64,000 bases of DNA from Rhynchospora pubera (Eukaryota > Streptophyta > Magnoliopsida > Poales > Cyperaceae), in NCBI GenBank assembly GCA_028095005.1, contig CM051463.1:77680697-77744696 (forward strand), given 5' to 3'. Below the pieces are notes generated by a model. It was not told the origin of the DNA and made no database searches. It saw nothing but the letters and a program-made list of their open reading frames with translations. The translations under genes and the position numbers were made by a program. This document shows, one piece after another, positions 45,536 through 58,000 of the stretch. The first letter of the stretch is position 1. Every line of letters starts with the position of its first letter.

Positions 45536-46493
45536 ATGGAGCACTGTTCAATGAGGCTAAATAACTTTGCACAAACCATGCCTAGGTCTGATTTTGTGTC
45601 AGATAAAAGATCAAGATTTTGGCAAATTGAGGGCCAGTCTGCTCCCAAGTCAGAAGTCATTTGTCCTCAGCCATGTCGAATTTCTCGGGTCCCGCTGTTC
45701 ATTGAGACCCTCAACAGATCAAGCCCTAAGCCTTCAAGGTTTGTGTATTAATTGGTCAGACTGCAAATTGAGTGTTGTCTTTCAAATTAGGTTTGAGTGG
45801 TAGGTGAGATTTCTACGTAGAGTAGTTGAGGAATAGTTTAATTAAGCAATACTCATATTTTTTATATTAGTGGGTTTAATATGCTAGAAGGCTAGATGTG
45901 ATATGTTTTATGTCTATTTTGATGTTTGAGTTTTCAACAAATTGATATTCATAATCATTTGGCCAATTTGTTTATTTCAAATTGAAACAGGTAAATAATA
46001 TATAAAACTTTATGCTTGGGCTTTTTTAATTTGTACTGATTCTGCCAAAATTAATTATTGCACAGCTTATTGTCCATGTGCAAAGTGGATGGTCCTCGTG
46101 ACATCATTGACACTATAAATAACAAGGTAAATAGCTTAAATGCTCTTTTGTTGTAGTATGCATTTATAACAATTCTTTGTGATGCCCCTTTCGTATGACT
46201 AAATCAAAACCTTGTCTACTTTGCAGAGTGATTTAGAGTTTGATGATCTGACTGGCAATACAGGCTTCTTTTGCGGGTCTCCACCTGTTCGTACCAATAA
46301 CCCATTAGTAAAAGATGCACAGTTTCTTAATCAAATTAATTCCCAGTCTCCTGTAGTCTTGTCTCCTTTGGGAACTGATTTATCCGGCAAAAAGCCCACT
46401 GGTGTGCCTACATTCAAGTCTACTTATGGTAGCAGCCCCAAGGTAAGAATTGAGGGCTTCAATTGCTGCGCATCAGTCCCCACCTTTGCCTGA
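45536..46493 (+). CDS. Plant protein of 176 residues, unknown function
   Basis: A leader with TATA box (44620) and a probable leader intron (donor ATAG/GTAAGATATT at 45051, acceptor ACACAG at 45523) precedes the ATG. Coding exons are 45536-45738, 46066-46126 and 46227-46493 (stop TGA). Their phases fit and the joined frame gives 176 residues. The protein is Ser/Pro-rich with no signal peptide or membrane segment. It has a middle block DIIDTINNK, an acidic stretch DLEFDDLTGN, then a conserved-looking core FFCGSPPVRTNNPLVKDAQF and the C-terminus PKVRIEGFNC..PTFA. This core reminds me of an uncharacterised plant family, but I cannot name it with certainty. The last exon contains a strong cryptic donor (AAG/GTAAGAATT at 46443), so an alternative transcript may skip the last 16 codons. 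Confidence 0.68.
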
Positions 46494-48086
46494 GAAATGT
46501 TTTTGGTAAAAAGATCCTTGATATCTAACTCGCAACATAAGAATTCGATCCTTATGATGTACAAAAATGTTTTTGTCTTCTCGATGGTTTCTATTTTGAA
46601 ATCCTCTTCAAGTACCTTCGGAAACTGCAAAGCAGCAGAGAGAGTCTTGTGTAAATATGAGGTATTATCCAATATATCTAGGTAGGCATGTTGTATGAGT
46701 TTTACTAGTACTAGAAGAGTTGCATTAGAGGGAGATGTAGAACCTCTTGTCTGATCCAAGCATGTAAATATAGACTATGTTGTTTGAATAGCAAGTTTTC
46801 ATTCTATTTAAGTTGTAATTTTATTCCAGCTACCATTGAGAGGATAAGAATTGTTGTTGTGGTGGCGGTAGTGTATTTATATTTTTTTTGGTATGCTTGG
46901 TTGCATAATTCTCTGATTTAGATGCACCTAAGTTCTATTGAGGCTGGATGGAAATGATTAAATGCCCTGGAATCACTTATTACATATTAGTAAATACCGA
47001 ATCTGATGAACAAACATCACATTGTGTTTTTAATGTAATGGCTGTATTTCTCTTGAATTGTCTGGATATTAGAACTTATGAACAGAGAAACTGAGATAGT
47101 TCGCTATGTAATGTTAAAAGAAAGGTACGTAGCAGAAAAAGAAAGGTGCCAAGCAGTTGCTAGGAGCATGTGAGAGCGGTAATCAATTGTGATGGGTTAA
47201 GAGGTACGACAGAGAGAGTTTCTAAATTCAAGTAAAAATTATTGCTTCCAAGGCCCAAGCACTTTTTTGTCGTGCCCAATTGCAGAAAACTTCATAAAAT
47301 TAGATACAAAAGTAATCGCATCGGACTCATCAAAGAAGTTGTCGGAAAAGGAAAAGTAATAAATGAAATCAACAACAATGTCTTACTTATTAATATGAAA
47401 AGTCCAAATCAATTGGTTATTTAGGCACATCATGATAGACTATTCTCAGGCACACAGAAATCACTTAAGCCAGCAAACTATTAAGTTATTTTCCTATCAA
47501 GGTGTTGCATTCCAACAACATGATTGAAACATGGGAGTGCCATCAATGCATGCCGATCTAACCTACTGCAAAGTGGATGCAATTCCCTTGGTCTCTGGGA
47601 ATAACTGCTGTTTCAATCACACTGCATAATTACGCACCATAAAGGAATACTGAAAAATACAACTTGTTAAGCGGTTCAGTGATCAGTCGTTATTTCATAT
47701 ATCAATCCCCTTGTATGCACCTGACCTGTGATTTAAACAAACTTATAATCGGTAAAAGAAAGTAAATCGGAAAAACCCAAAAGCAAGAACTGAAAAAGGA
47801 TAAAAATGTTATTTCGACTTAAATTATTTCTTGTTATCTATTTATTATTACAGCCTAGTCTGCAGATATTAACATATAATCCCACAAGTATTCTATTGCA
47901 AATCCATCAAAGAGTATGGATATACGTGTTAAGTAGTAACTTTTTGAAGAAACAATTATTGGGATTTGGGGGAATGCACAACACATTATCGATTGAAACT
48001 CACAAATATAGTTTGGATTATGTACGTGCTGTATACTGCAGATAATTGTGCCAGTTACATTTAAAGCATCTGCAAGATAATTTGAC
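46494..48086. other. Intergenic DNA
   Basis: Contains the presumed 3' untranslated region of the preceding gene up to about 46800, then AT-rich DNA without a supported gene up to the LINE insertion. Confidence 0.5.
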
Positions 48087-48103
48087 AATTATACATCATC
48101 AAT

Positions 48104-48475
48104 AGTATACTCTCAGCCCTTCCAACTTATATGATGTCATTTCACTTGATGCCCGCATGTGTTAGGAAAAAATTAGACCAGATTAGATCTAATTTTCTCT
48201 GGAACTCGGGGACAGTAAGAAAGATTCATCTTCACAACTGGGATGGGGTTTGCAGACCCAAAATGAGAGGGGGTCTGGGTATTACCAATTTACAAAATTT
48301 TAATATGGCCCTTCTTTGTAAATGGGTTTGGAGATTGAGAGACCCTGCCTGTAAAGGCTGGTGGAAAACTTTAGTGAAGATGAAATATTCCAATACTTCC
48401 AACCAACAAAAATGGTCTCCATTTTGGAAGACCATCAATAGATTTGCTCAATGTGTGAATATCCTGCGAGCTGTA
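48104..48475 (+). pseudogene. LINE reverse-transcriptase C-terminal segment, left part
   Basis: The frame encodes the region after the polymerase core of plant L1-type reverse transcriptases: LSALPTYMMS, FLWNSG, HLHNWDGVCRPKMRGGLGI, and LQNFNMALLCKWVWRL. It runs into the CTGTA target site of element D, where a stop is created by the first LTR bases. The missing N-terminal endonuclease and polymerase domains were never copied. Confidence 0.9.
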
Positions 48476-50188
48476 TGATCGAGGTGTAAACCAGGGTCAA
48501 ACAAATTAACCTTGTACTCGACTAGACGTTCGTAGTAAAGCAAAGGTGTCGATCCCACAGAGATGGTGATGAATACTAATTCTTATTGGTTCGTTAAATC
48601 TAGACAATAAAAGAGAAATTAAGGTTTTCGAGTCACAAATGGAATAAATAAAAGAGAAATTAAGGAATGCAATTGTAAATATGAAAATAATGCAAAACAA
48701 TGCGAGTAAATATTTTTGGGGTTTTCTAACAGTTTAATGTATGATGCGAAAAGTGCCTTAGGGTTCGATTTCACTTGGGTTTGGTCACAGGGTTGCGAAA
48801 CATACCACTTTCGTGTCTTTGTTTCACTAATCCGGTCCGGATCGTGGCCAATCCGGTCCGGATTCCACTGCGTGAATGCTGTGATTTACTCAATTGCTGA
48901 TTTATTCAAGTCAAGGATCCATCTAGCCATACCTAAACTCCCTAACCCTTTGCTGTAACTTATTGGGTACGGTATTTGGTATAGAACCTAGTGTTAACCC
49001 TCATCGAATGCATTGCACCCTCAACTTTCGTTTGCCGGTGGACCTATTCGAGTTTACAATTGGTTTTCTGCGAGATATCTAACTTAGACTTTCGCCTAAT
49101 TAGAAGTGTTTACTTTTGGTTACTAACTGGTCGACTTTCGCCATTGACCTACCTCGAAATACTAGTGAAAGGTTCAGTTATTATAATGAGTTGATGTCTC
49201 AAACAAGTGCGGCCGTACACAAGCAGAGCAACACAAGTAATAATAAACACAAAACACAAGCAAATCAATAAAACTCCCAAAGGTAATTGACTTCTTCCAT
49301 CAACCAAAAGAGTAAATCAAGCAATCCAAACCCTAAGCTACATCTACCCCTAAAGCATTAAAAGTTTAGCCTAACATAACTTCAAACAACAAGCAAATAG
49401 CAAGAGATAAAGACATACAAGCCATAGAAACAGAATTTAGAGAGAAAGTATGAGAGAAACAACAAATATCCAAGTTTTTAAGTTGTAAACCGCTGCCGTC
49501 GCGCTAGAGAACACCTTAAGACCTTGAGAACTCGTTGCCACAGCAAAGCAAAGCTCCAAAACGTGCTCCCCTCTGCCCTAGTCGCACAAAGAAGAGAGAA
49601 AAGCACCCAAAAACCTAGATCTGCTGCTGGAGAGAGAGAGAGAAAGTTGTGGAATGAGGAATGATGCCTTTCCAAAGATGGAGCACGCCTAAATTGCCTC
49701 CCCTGCCTGCCTGGACGTCCAGCTACCTTCCCTCAATCACACACACGAAATTACCTCCCTTTCCATAAAAGAAATCGCCTTTAATTTCTGATCAGAACCT
49801 TCTTTATATGGCAATCCGGACCGGACAGGATGCAATCCGGACCGGATTAAAGCCACTGGATTGAGTTTGCATAAGGATCGGGTCCGGATTAGGAGGAATC
49901 CGGGCTGGATTGTAGAGGTTGAGTGAGATAGGCTGTGGAGTGGTTGGACTTGTGCGTAGGTGGTGCATCGGGCTGAGTCGAGACTTGATCTAAGCTAGGA
50001 ATGAGTCGTCTAGCTATCCAATTCATTGCTTATTTGCTGCTTTCTTCGAGTTCCTATAAAAATAAAACAAAACGCAACGGCAGTGCCAAATCTGACAAAC
50101 AAAAGCGAAAAACAAGATAAAATCACAGTTTTAGTTATAATTTCGATGTGAAGTCTGGTCAAAATATCGATATAAATATGAGATATCA
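48476..50188 (-). repeat. Element D: 3' LTR
   Basis: On the plus strand it starts TGATCGAGG and ends GAGATATCA. It contains three doublets of the family palindrome AATCCGGTCCGGATT: 48829/48850, 49813/49834 and about 49876/49897, each with a 21-bp period. A TATA-like CATATAAAG (minus strand) is near 49803-49811. Short frames inside are not genes. Confidence 0.95.
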
Positions 50189-52074
50189 AATCCCCCCAAA
50201 CTTAAAACTTGCTTGTCCCCAAGCAAAAATCTAAACTTAGAAGAAATGACAGGACTTAGACTTATGATCGAAATTATTTTAGGATTACAAATTTAATCAA
50301 GTGCACAGTTCAAATCAATTTTAATTCACGCTTTTCAACAGTTGTTCAATTGAAATCCTCAAACAAGGGTTAAGTTTGTTTCATTCCAATTCATGCAGCT
50401 CTTGGTCCTTAGAAAATTTTGATTGACAAGTATGAATCCTAGCTTTTCTTTATTTAATTACAATGCAAACCCAAGTTTATCTGCTCGTTCATTTCCATGA
50501 TTCGCAAAAATTTGTAAAAGAATTTTGACGAAGTTAGAAATTTTATAATGAACCATTCTCAAAAACAATTTCGATTTTCACCAATTTGGATTGTGCAAGT
50601 CGAGTCGTGGGGCTTTACACCCTAGAGGATTTGATGTGTATCATTGACCTTGAAAATGCTACTGGTACATGTCGCACCAGTGAGATTGGTCCAGTTTTTT
50701 TTATGCAATTTTGTTACTGTCCACTATGAAACTAGTTGGAGCTACCTAATCGTCCTCGAGTGCTTTGAGGTACAGATTCCTGACAACTCGCAACTAGTTC
50801 CACCCTCCAAGTTTTGCTACTGGTACATGTCGCACCAGGGAGGTCGGTCCGGATTTTATACAATTTCGCAACTAGCTCCGCCCTCAGATTTTGTGGTTGA
50901 GTTGGTGGAAAAAGGTCTCAACACTCCTCGTTTTCACAACTATTTAGATTTCAGTCAATTTAGGTTTGCTCGTTGGTGATTCAAGCATTAAAAGCAATTT
51001 CAAACCAGAAAAAGTTCATCTTATAATTTCAAAAGTCGGCAAATCTCTTTTTTTGAACAAAAGTTTACTACTCACAAATCCGTTCACTCGGCAAAAAGTT
51101 TTGGTTTTGACTAACTTGTATTTAAACAATTTTAAGCAACCAATTTTCAGATCCAGACAAGTACAATTTCGAAATTCTTCAGTCCATTGGTACACAAATT
51201 AGCCTAAAACGTCTTAACAAACAAGAGTTTTTGAAATTCAAATGAACCTTTGTGAAAAGAAAAGACCCACAGGTTTTTAGCGTGAAATTCCATCGAGAAA
51301 AGTTGATCAATGCACTAAATTAAATCTCCAAGCCTCGCAAAACTACTGTGATAAAAAAAATCAAACACCAGAGGAGAATCCGGGCCGGATTGGGTTGAAT
51401 CCGGACTGGATGTTTAGAAACGTTTTGGACAGAGAGAAGAATCCGGTCCGGATTCAAGGGAATCCGGTCCGGATTAGAGATCCAGAAGACAAAACAAGTC
51501 AAAAATTTCAGATTTTTCGAGTTTTCCAGAAGTTTTTCAGACGGTTCAAAAATTTGCAATTGAAATCACGTCTGTTTCATTTTTCCTTCCCCCCCAAACT
51601 TAGAGCAATGCATTGTCCTCAATGCAACACAGAGAAAAATAAATAGGAGAAAAAAGGAAACTTATCGGATCAAGGTATGAAGAAGTATAGCAGGCTCGTC
51701 GTTGGAGTGTGGGCCTTCTCGCCCTTTTCTTGACTGCAGGTTTTAATTGATTCGCATGAGGTCGTGCGCGGGCGCGTGATGCCAATTTTTGCATCCCTTT
51801 TGGTGCTCTAGCACGAATCAACCATGTCTCTTTCCTACACATATCAAGAAAAATAATGCTAAAATTGAAAATCCTAAGAAAAAAAAAATCTAAAGTCCTA
51901 ATTAAATTTTTTTTTTGTTTTTATTGTTTTATAATTTTTTTTGTGATTTTCAAGTATCTTTTGGAACATTAAATAACAAATGAAATAAAATAAAATAAAG
52001 CAAAGAGAGAAGAATTCTTGGGTTGCCTCCCAAGAAGCGCTTGTTTTAGGTCTTTAGCTTGACCATCATTTTAC
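50189..52074 (-). other. Element D: polypurine tract and 3' untranslated region
   Basis: Next to the LTR is AAGTTTGGGGGGATT (minus strand), the polypurine tract. The region carries two more palindrome doublets (about 51378-51413 and 51451-51486) and an internal duplication of GCTACTGGTACATGTCGCAC (50656 and 50816). Near 52020 there is a GGTTGCCTCCCAAGAAGCGC block of a kind I have seen in related plant elements. No envelope-like frame is present. Confidence 0.8.
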
Positions 52075-55000
52075 TCATGTCGCGACAGGCGGATCGAGAA
52101 GTGAAACAACCATCACTTCTCCGATGTCATGATTAGCAATGTAATGCTTTAGGCGCTGCCCATTGACTTTAAATGGCTCCGAGTCCTTGTCACAAATGTC
52201 CACCGCTCCAAAAGGATAGACTTTCATGACTCGAAATGGCCCAGACCATCTTGACTTGAGTTTCCCTGGAAAGAGTTTGAGCCTCGAGTTGAATAGCAAC
52301 ACCAAGTCGCCTTCTTTGAATTCTCGCCTCGAGATAATCCTATCATGCAACAATTTTGTCTTTTCTTTATATAATTTTGCATTTTCATAGCAATGAAAAC
52401 GTACCTCATCCATCTCATGCAAGTCAAGAATCCTCTTTTGACCCGCTGCATGCAAGTCCATGTTGAGTGTGCGAATCGCCCAAAGCGCCTTGTGTTCAAT
52501 CTCAACAGGTAAGTGACAAGGCTTGCCATATACCAATTTGAATGGGCTCATGCCGATTGGCGTCTTGAATGCGGTCCTGTATGCCCAAAGTGCATCATCA
52601 AGTTTCATGGCCCAGTCCTTGCGTGTGCGGGCCACCGTCTTTTCGAGAATGCTCTTGATCTCTCTGTTTGAGACTTCAACTTGACCACTTGTTTGAGGGT
52701 GGTAAGGAGTCGCCACCTTGTGTGTAACACCATGCTTCTTCAAGAGGTTGTCGAATTGACGGTTGATGAAGTGCTTACCTCCATCGCTTATCACTGCCCT
52801 GGGAACACCAAAACGAGGAAATATTATCTTTGAAAAGAGCTTGATTACCGAATTTGCATCAGCCGCCTTGCATGCGATTGCCTCGACCCACTTAGACACG
52901 TAATCAACCGCCACCAAGATATACTCGTTCCCATAGGAGGATGGGAATGGGCCCATGAAGTCGACACCCCAAACATCAAATATCTCCACTTCAAGAATTG
53001 GGTTGAGGGGCATCTCGCTCCGCTTGGATATGTTTCCCGTTCTTTGGCACTGATCACAAGACAAAACAAAAGAACGAGTATCTTTAAACAAGGTGGGCCA
53101 ATAAAAACCAGATTGTAATACCTTAGCGGCCGTTTTGGAGAAGGATGCGTGCCCGCCATAAGCTGAGGAGTGGCAATGAGCAAGAACGAGTCGAACTTCT
53201 TCATAAGGGATGCATCGGCGATAGACATCATCTATGCCAAGTTTAAACAAGTAGGGCTCCTCCCAAAAGTAGTACTTGGAGTCTGATTTGAGCTTCTTCT
53301 TTTCTTGGTAACTCATCTCGGGAGGTAATACACCGCTTGCCAAGTAGTTTGCCAAGTCTGCGTACCAGGGCGCCTGCAATCCGGACCGAATAGGTTGGGA
53401 TCCGGACCGGATTGCCTCATGACAATGCACTTCGTCGATTCCAGAGGCTTGAATCCGGTCTGGATTGGATGGAATCCGGTCCGGATTACGTGTCACTGCC
53501 ATGAGTTGCTCATCTGGGAATGATTCATTGATTGGCAATCCTTCCCCTTCACTTTCTTCATTGTGTAGCCTTGACAAATGGTCTGCTACTGAGTTTTCGG
53601 ATCCCTTTTTGTCTCTTATTTCAAGGTCGAATTCTTGGAGAAGTAGAATCCACCTTAAGAGTCTTGGTTTAGCATCCTTTTTGGCCAAGAGATACCGAAT
53701 CGCCGCATGATCGGTGAACACTATGACCTTAGACCCCATGAGATAGGATCTAAATTTGTCAAGGGCAAAGACAATGGCAAGCAATTCCTTCTCCGTGGTC
53801 GTGTAATTCATTTGAGCTGGGTCTAGCACTTTGCTTGCGTAGTAAATAGCCACGGGTTTCTTATCTCGTCTTTGACCAAGCACTGCTCCCACCGCATAGT
53901 CGCTCGCATCGCACATGAGCTCAAAGGGCATGGACCAGTCCGGCGGTTGCAAGATTGGTGCGGTGACAAGAGCTTTCTTTAATTCCTGAAAAGCACGAAG
54001 GCAATCATCATTAACAACAAAGTCAATGTCCTTAATCAAGAGATTAGTGAGAGGTTTAGCAATTTTTGAAAAATCTTTGATAAAGCGACGGTAAAAGCCG
54101 GCATGTCCTAAGAAGCTTCGCACGTCCTTGACATTTGACGACATCCCTAACTTCTCAATCACTTGCACTTTCGCTCGATCAACTTCAATTCCATTAGCCG
54201 TGACCACGTGTCCAAACACAACTCCCGTTTGCACCATAAAGTGGCATTTCTCCCAATTCAAGACAAGATTGACCTCTTCACAACGCTGCAAAACTTTCGA
54301 AAGATTAGTCAAACAAGTGTCAAATGAAGTACCATAAACAGAAAAATCGTCCATGAATACTTCCATCACATTTTCGATCAAATCAGAGAAAATGGCCATC
54401 ATGGCACGTTGGAAGGTTGCTGGTGCATTACATAACCCAAAAGGCATTCTCCTATAAGCAAAGGTACCATATGGACATGTAAAAGTGGTCTTTTCTTGGT
54501 CATCTGGGTGAATGGGAATTTGAAAGAAACCAGAATAACCATCTAGATAACAAAAGTAAGAATGAGATGCAAGTCTTTCAAGAAGTTGATCAACAAATGG
54601 CAATGGAAAGTGATCCTTGCGGGTTGCCGCGTTGAGTTTTCGATAATCGATGCACATGCGCCAACCAGTCACCACGCGTGTTTGGATCAACTCATTCTTC
54701 TCATTCTTCACCACGGTTGTGCCACCTTTCTTGGGAACCACATGAACTGGGCTAACCCATTTGCTGTCCGAGATCGGGTAGATGACACCCGCGTCAAGAA
54801 GCTTGAGTATCTCCTTCTTGACAACTTCCTTCAAGTTTGGGTTGAGCCTCCTTTGTGCCTCAATGGAGGGTTTGTGGTCATCTTCCATCAATATGCGATG
54901 CGTGCAGAACGAGGGGTGGATTCCCTTCAAGTCGCTTATTGAATACCCGATTGCCTTCTTATGTGCCCTAAGTTCCTCCAAGAGTTTTCCTGTTTGCTCA

Positions 55001-58000
55001 TCATCCAAAGCAGAGTTAATAATAACAGGGTATGTTTGATTGGGTCCGAGAAACTCATACCTTAATGTGGCGGGTAGAGGTTTAAGTTCGACTTGAGGTG
55101 GCTTTTCTGGATCTGGAATCCGGTCCGGATTGGAGTCGATCCGGTCTGGATTGTTGCATGAGAAAACTTCTGTAATTCCAGAGCCTCGAATCCGGTCTGG
55201 ATCAGGGAGAATCCGGTCCGGATTATTGGTGCTTTCAGGGCTTGCCTCGTCGGTGATCTCCTGGATGGGTTCCTCTACCGCGATTGCTTCCTGTACGTCG
55301 CAAAGAAACTCATGATAGCTCCTGAGTGCATCCGAGTATTGGTCCTCAAGAGATTGTTCGACCGGTGTCTCCTTAGCTTCGATTTTGTAGCACGAGTTGA
55401 GTTGGTTTGGGCACTTCATTGCTTGACTAATTGAATATTCCCACTGTTCGCCACCAACTCTCACCAGAATGGTCCCATCTCTCGTGTCCATCAATATCCC
55501 TGCAGTTCTAAGGAAAGGACGCCCCAGAATGATGGGAACGTCCTTATCTTCCTCCATATCCATTATCACAAAATCACCAGGGATAAAGAATTTACCAAGT
55601 TTAACTGGAATGTCCTCAATTACACCAATAGGGAGCCGAACCGATGAATCTGCGAGTTGCAAAGTCATGTTTGATGGCTTCAACCTCCCAACACCAATAC
55701 GGTCGAAGACGGACTTAGGCATGAGACTCACGCTTGCTCCATTGTCACACAAAGCCCTTCCGATTGTCGTCTTGCCAATGGTGCAAGGTATGGTGAATTT
55801 GCCCGGATCATCCATCTTGGGAGGCATCTTATTTTGGATCACCGCGCTGCATTGCTCAGTCAATTCTTCAGTTTTGATTTCTTCCAAAAGAAATTTGTGA
55901 GTAATGAGATCTTTCAAGAATTTTGCATAGGAAGGAATTTGAGTAATCGCATCAGTAAAAGGAATAGTGATTTGCAAACCCTTGATTACCTCTAAGAAAC
56001 TCCTAAACTGAGAGTTTACCTTTGTCTTGGCCAACCTTTGAGGAAAAGGAGCCTTTACCAGTTGTTCGGGTGCCTTCAACAAGGGATTCGGAGGAGATAT
56101 GCGCTTGTCACCTACTAATCCGGTCCGGATTAAAGGTGATTCGGACCGGATTACTTCCACTGGAATTTCCTGAGCAAGAGTCCGGTCCGGATTAGGGAGA
56201 ATCCGGTCTGGATTTTCAGACAATTCAGCTGCTGGTGTATTGCTTGGTGTCGTTTCTTCAGGCATAGGCGGGTCTTTGTACTGGGTGCCGCTCCTGAGCG
56301 TGTGCACCGCCTTCATCTCTGCCCGAGGGTTTGGTTCGGGTTGACTTGGAAGCTGCCCTTGTGGGCGGATGTTTTGAGAAGCAAAGAATCCTTCCATCAT
56401 TTTTTCCACCCGCAAGGCGGCTCCAGATTCTTTTTGAAGTTTGGTCATTCCCTCAAGAATTTGCTCATTTAGGACTTTTTGGGTCTCTATGAACTGTTCA
56501 ACTTCTGGTGCAATATAGGGCTTCCTTTGAAAGTTTTGCCCACGGTCATTGTTGAACGGGACACCTCGATTTTGATTGGGTTGATGTGGGTTACCAGCGC
56601 GGTTGGTGTATATCTTTCTTGGGACAAACGCGCGGTTTTGGTAGTTGCCTTGGCTACCCCCTGCCTCGTTATTCCCCGTTATGCCTTGGTACCAGTTGTG
56701 AACATCCTCGAAGGACTTAACCTCTTCGGGTTCTCCATCGCCATATTGGAGAGGGCAATCAGGAGATTTGTGTCCTTCTTCTCCACACACTCCACATTCC
56801 TTAGAGAGTAGGTGTGTGCCACTGATCGATTGCATTTTCGCGAGCTCGACTTCCAAATGAGCAATCCTATCTCGCGTGTCTTGGATCTCCTTGACCTCGT
56901 GTCTAGTGGGATTGCTCCTTGTTGGGTTGGGTGCTGGCCAATTGTATTGCAAGGCACACCTTTCAATCGCTTCGCGTGCTTGCTCCGCATCGAGTTGGGT
57001 GAAACTCCCACCTGAAAGAGCATCAACATTCACTTTAATGCCATCATAAAGACCATTATAGAATGAGTGAATAGTTAACCAATCTTGGATTCCATGGTTA
57101 GGGCAAGAGTTCTCTAAATCCCTAAACCGTTCCCAAGCTTCCCTATAAGATTCATCCCCCCTTTGTTTGAAATTCGTGATTTCTCTCCTGATTTCAAAGG
57201 CCCTTTTTGCTGGAAAATACCGTTCAAGAAAAATTCTAGCCATGGCTTCCCAATTATCAATTGACCCTCTTTTCAGTGTGTTATACCATTTCTTGGCCTT
57301 ATCCTTAAGAGAAAAATGAAACAAGAGAAGTCTAATTGAATCCGGGGAAACTCCGTTGAATTTCAACAATTTGGTGCAATCAAGAAAAGCTTGTAAGTGT
57401 GCATGCGGATCCTCTTGGTCAGCCCCATAGAATTGGTTTTGTTGCACGAGCGCGACATGCGCGGGGTTGATTTGCATGTTGTTGGCAGCGATCCCCCTAA
57501 TCACGATCGGTCCATCCACGTCTTGGACTCGAGGGGCAGAATGCTCGCGAAGAGTTTTGTGTGGCCCCTGAGCTTCTTCGGGATTAGCTTGCGCTCCATG
57601 GATGCTTCCGCCATCATTGAAATTCCCATTGCGCTCCTCCTCGAAGTTGAGTCGGTCTTGCTCGAGCGCGAGTCGGTCTTGGAGAATTCTTTGTTGAGTG
57701 GCCTCTAACTCAAGGCGTAAAGCCTCAAGTTGCCTAGCTTCATCAGTTCGTTCAGCCATTGGTACACTTGTCCCTTCACCTATGTGCTGAATCCTTGGTA
57801 ATTCGGTCCGGATTGTTTGCGATCCGGTCCGGATTATGCCCTCTGGAATTTGTTGAGTTGAAATCCGGACTGGATTGGGTGGAATCCGGTCCGGATTCAG
57901 TGTAGGCGGCTGCTGTTGTTTCTTCCCTTTCCGAGCTGCAGCTTGAGTCGTGCTCGAGCTTGAAGCTTCGTGGAAGTTGTCTCCCTTCCCCCTGAGGTTA

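Noticed and set aside
50644..50979. 111-codon frame in the 3' region of element D as an envelope-like gene
   Set aside because: It is on the strand opposite to the element, has no signal peptide or membrane layout, and overlaps an internal duplication.
53465..57708. Several plus-strand frames of 70-143 codons
   Set aside because: All are antisense shadows of the intact gag-pol frame of element D.
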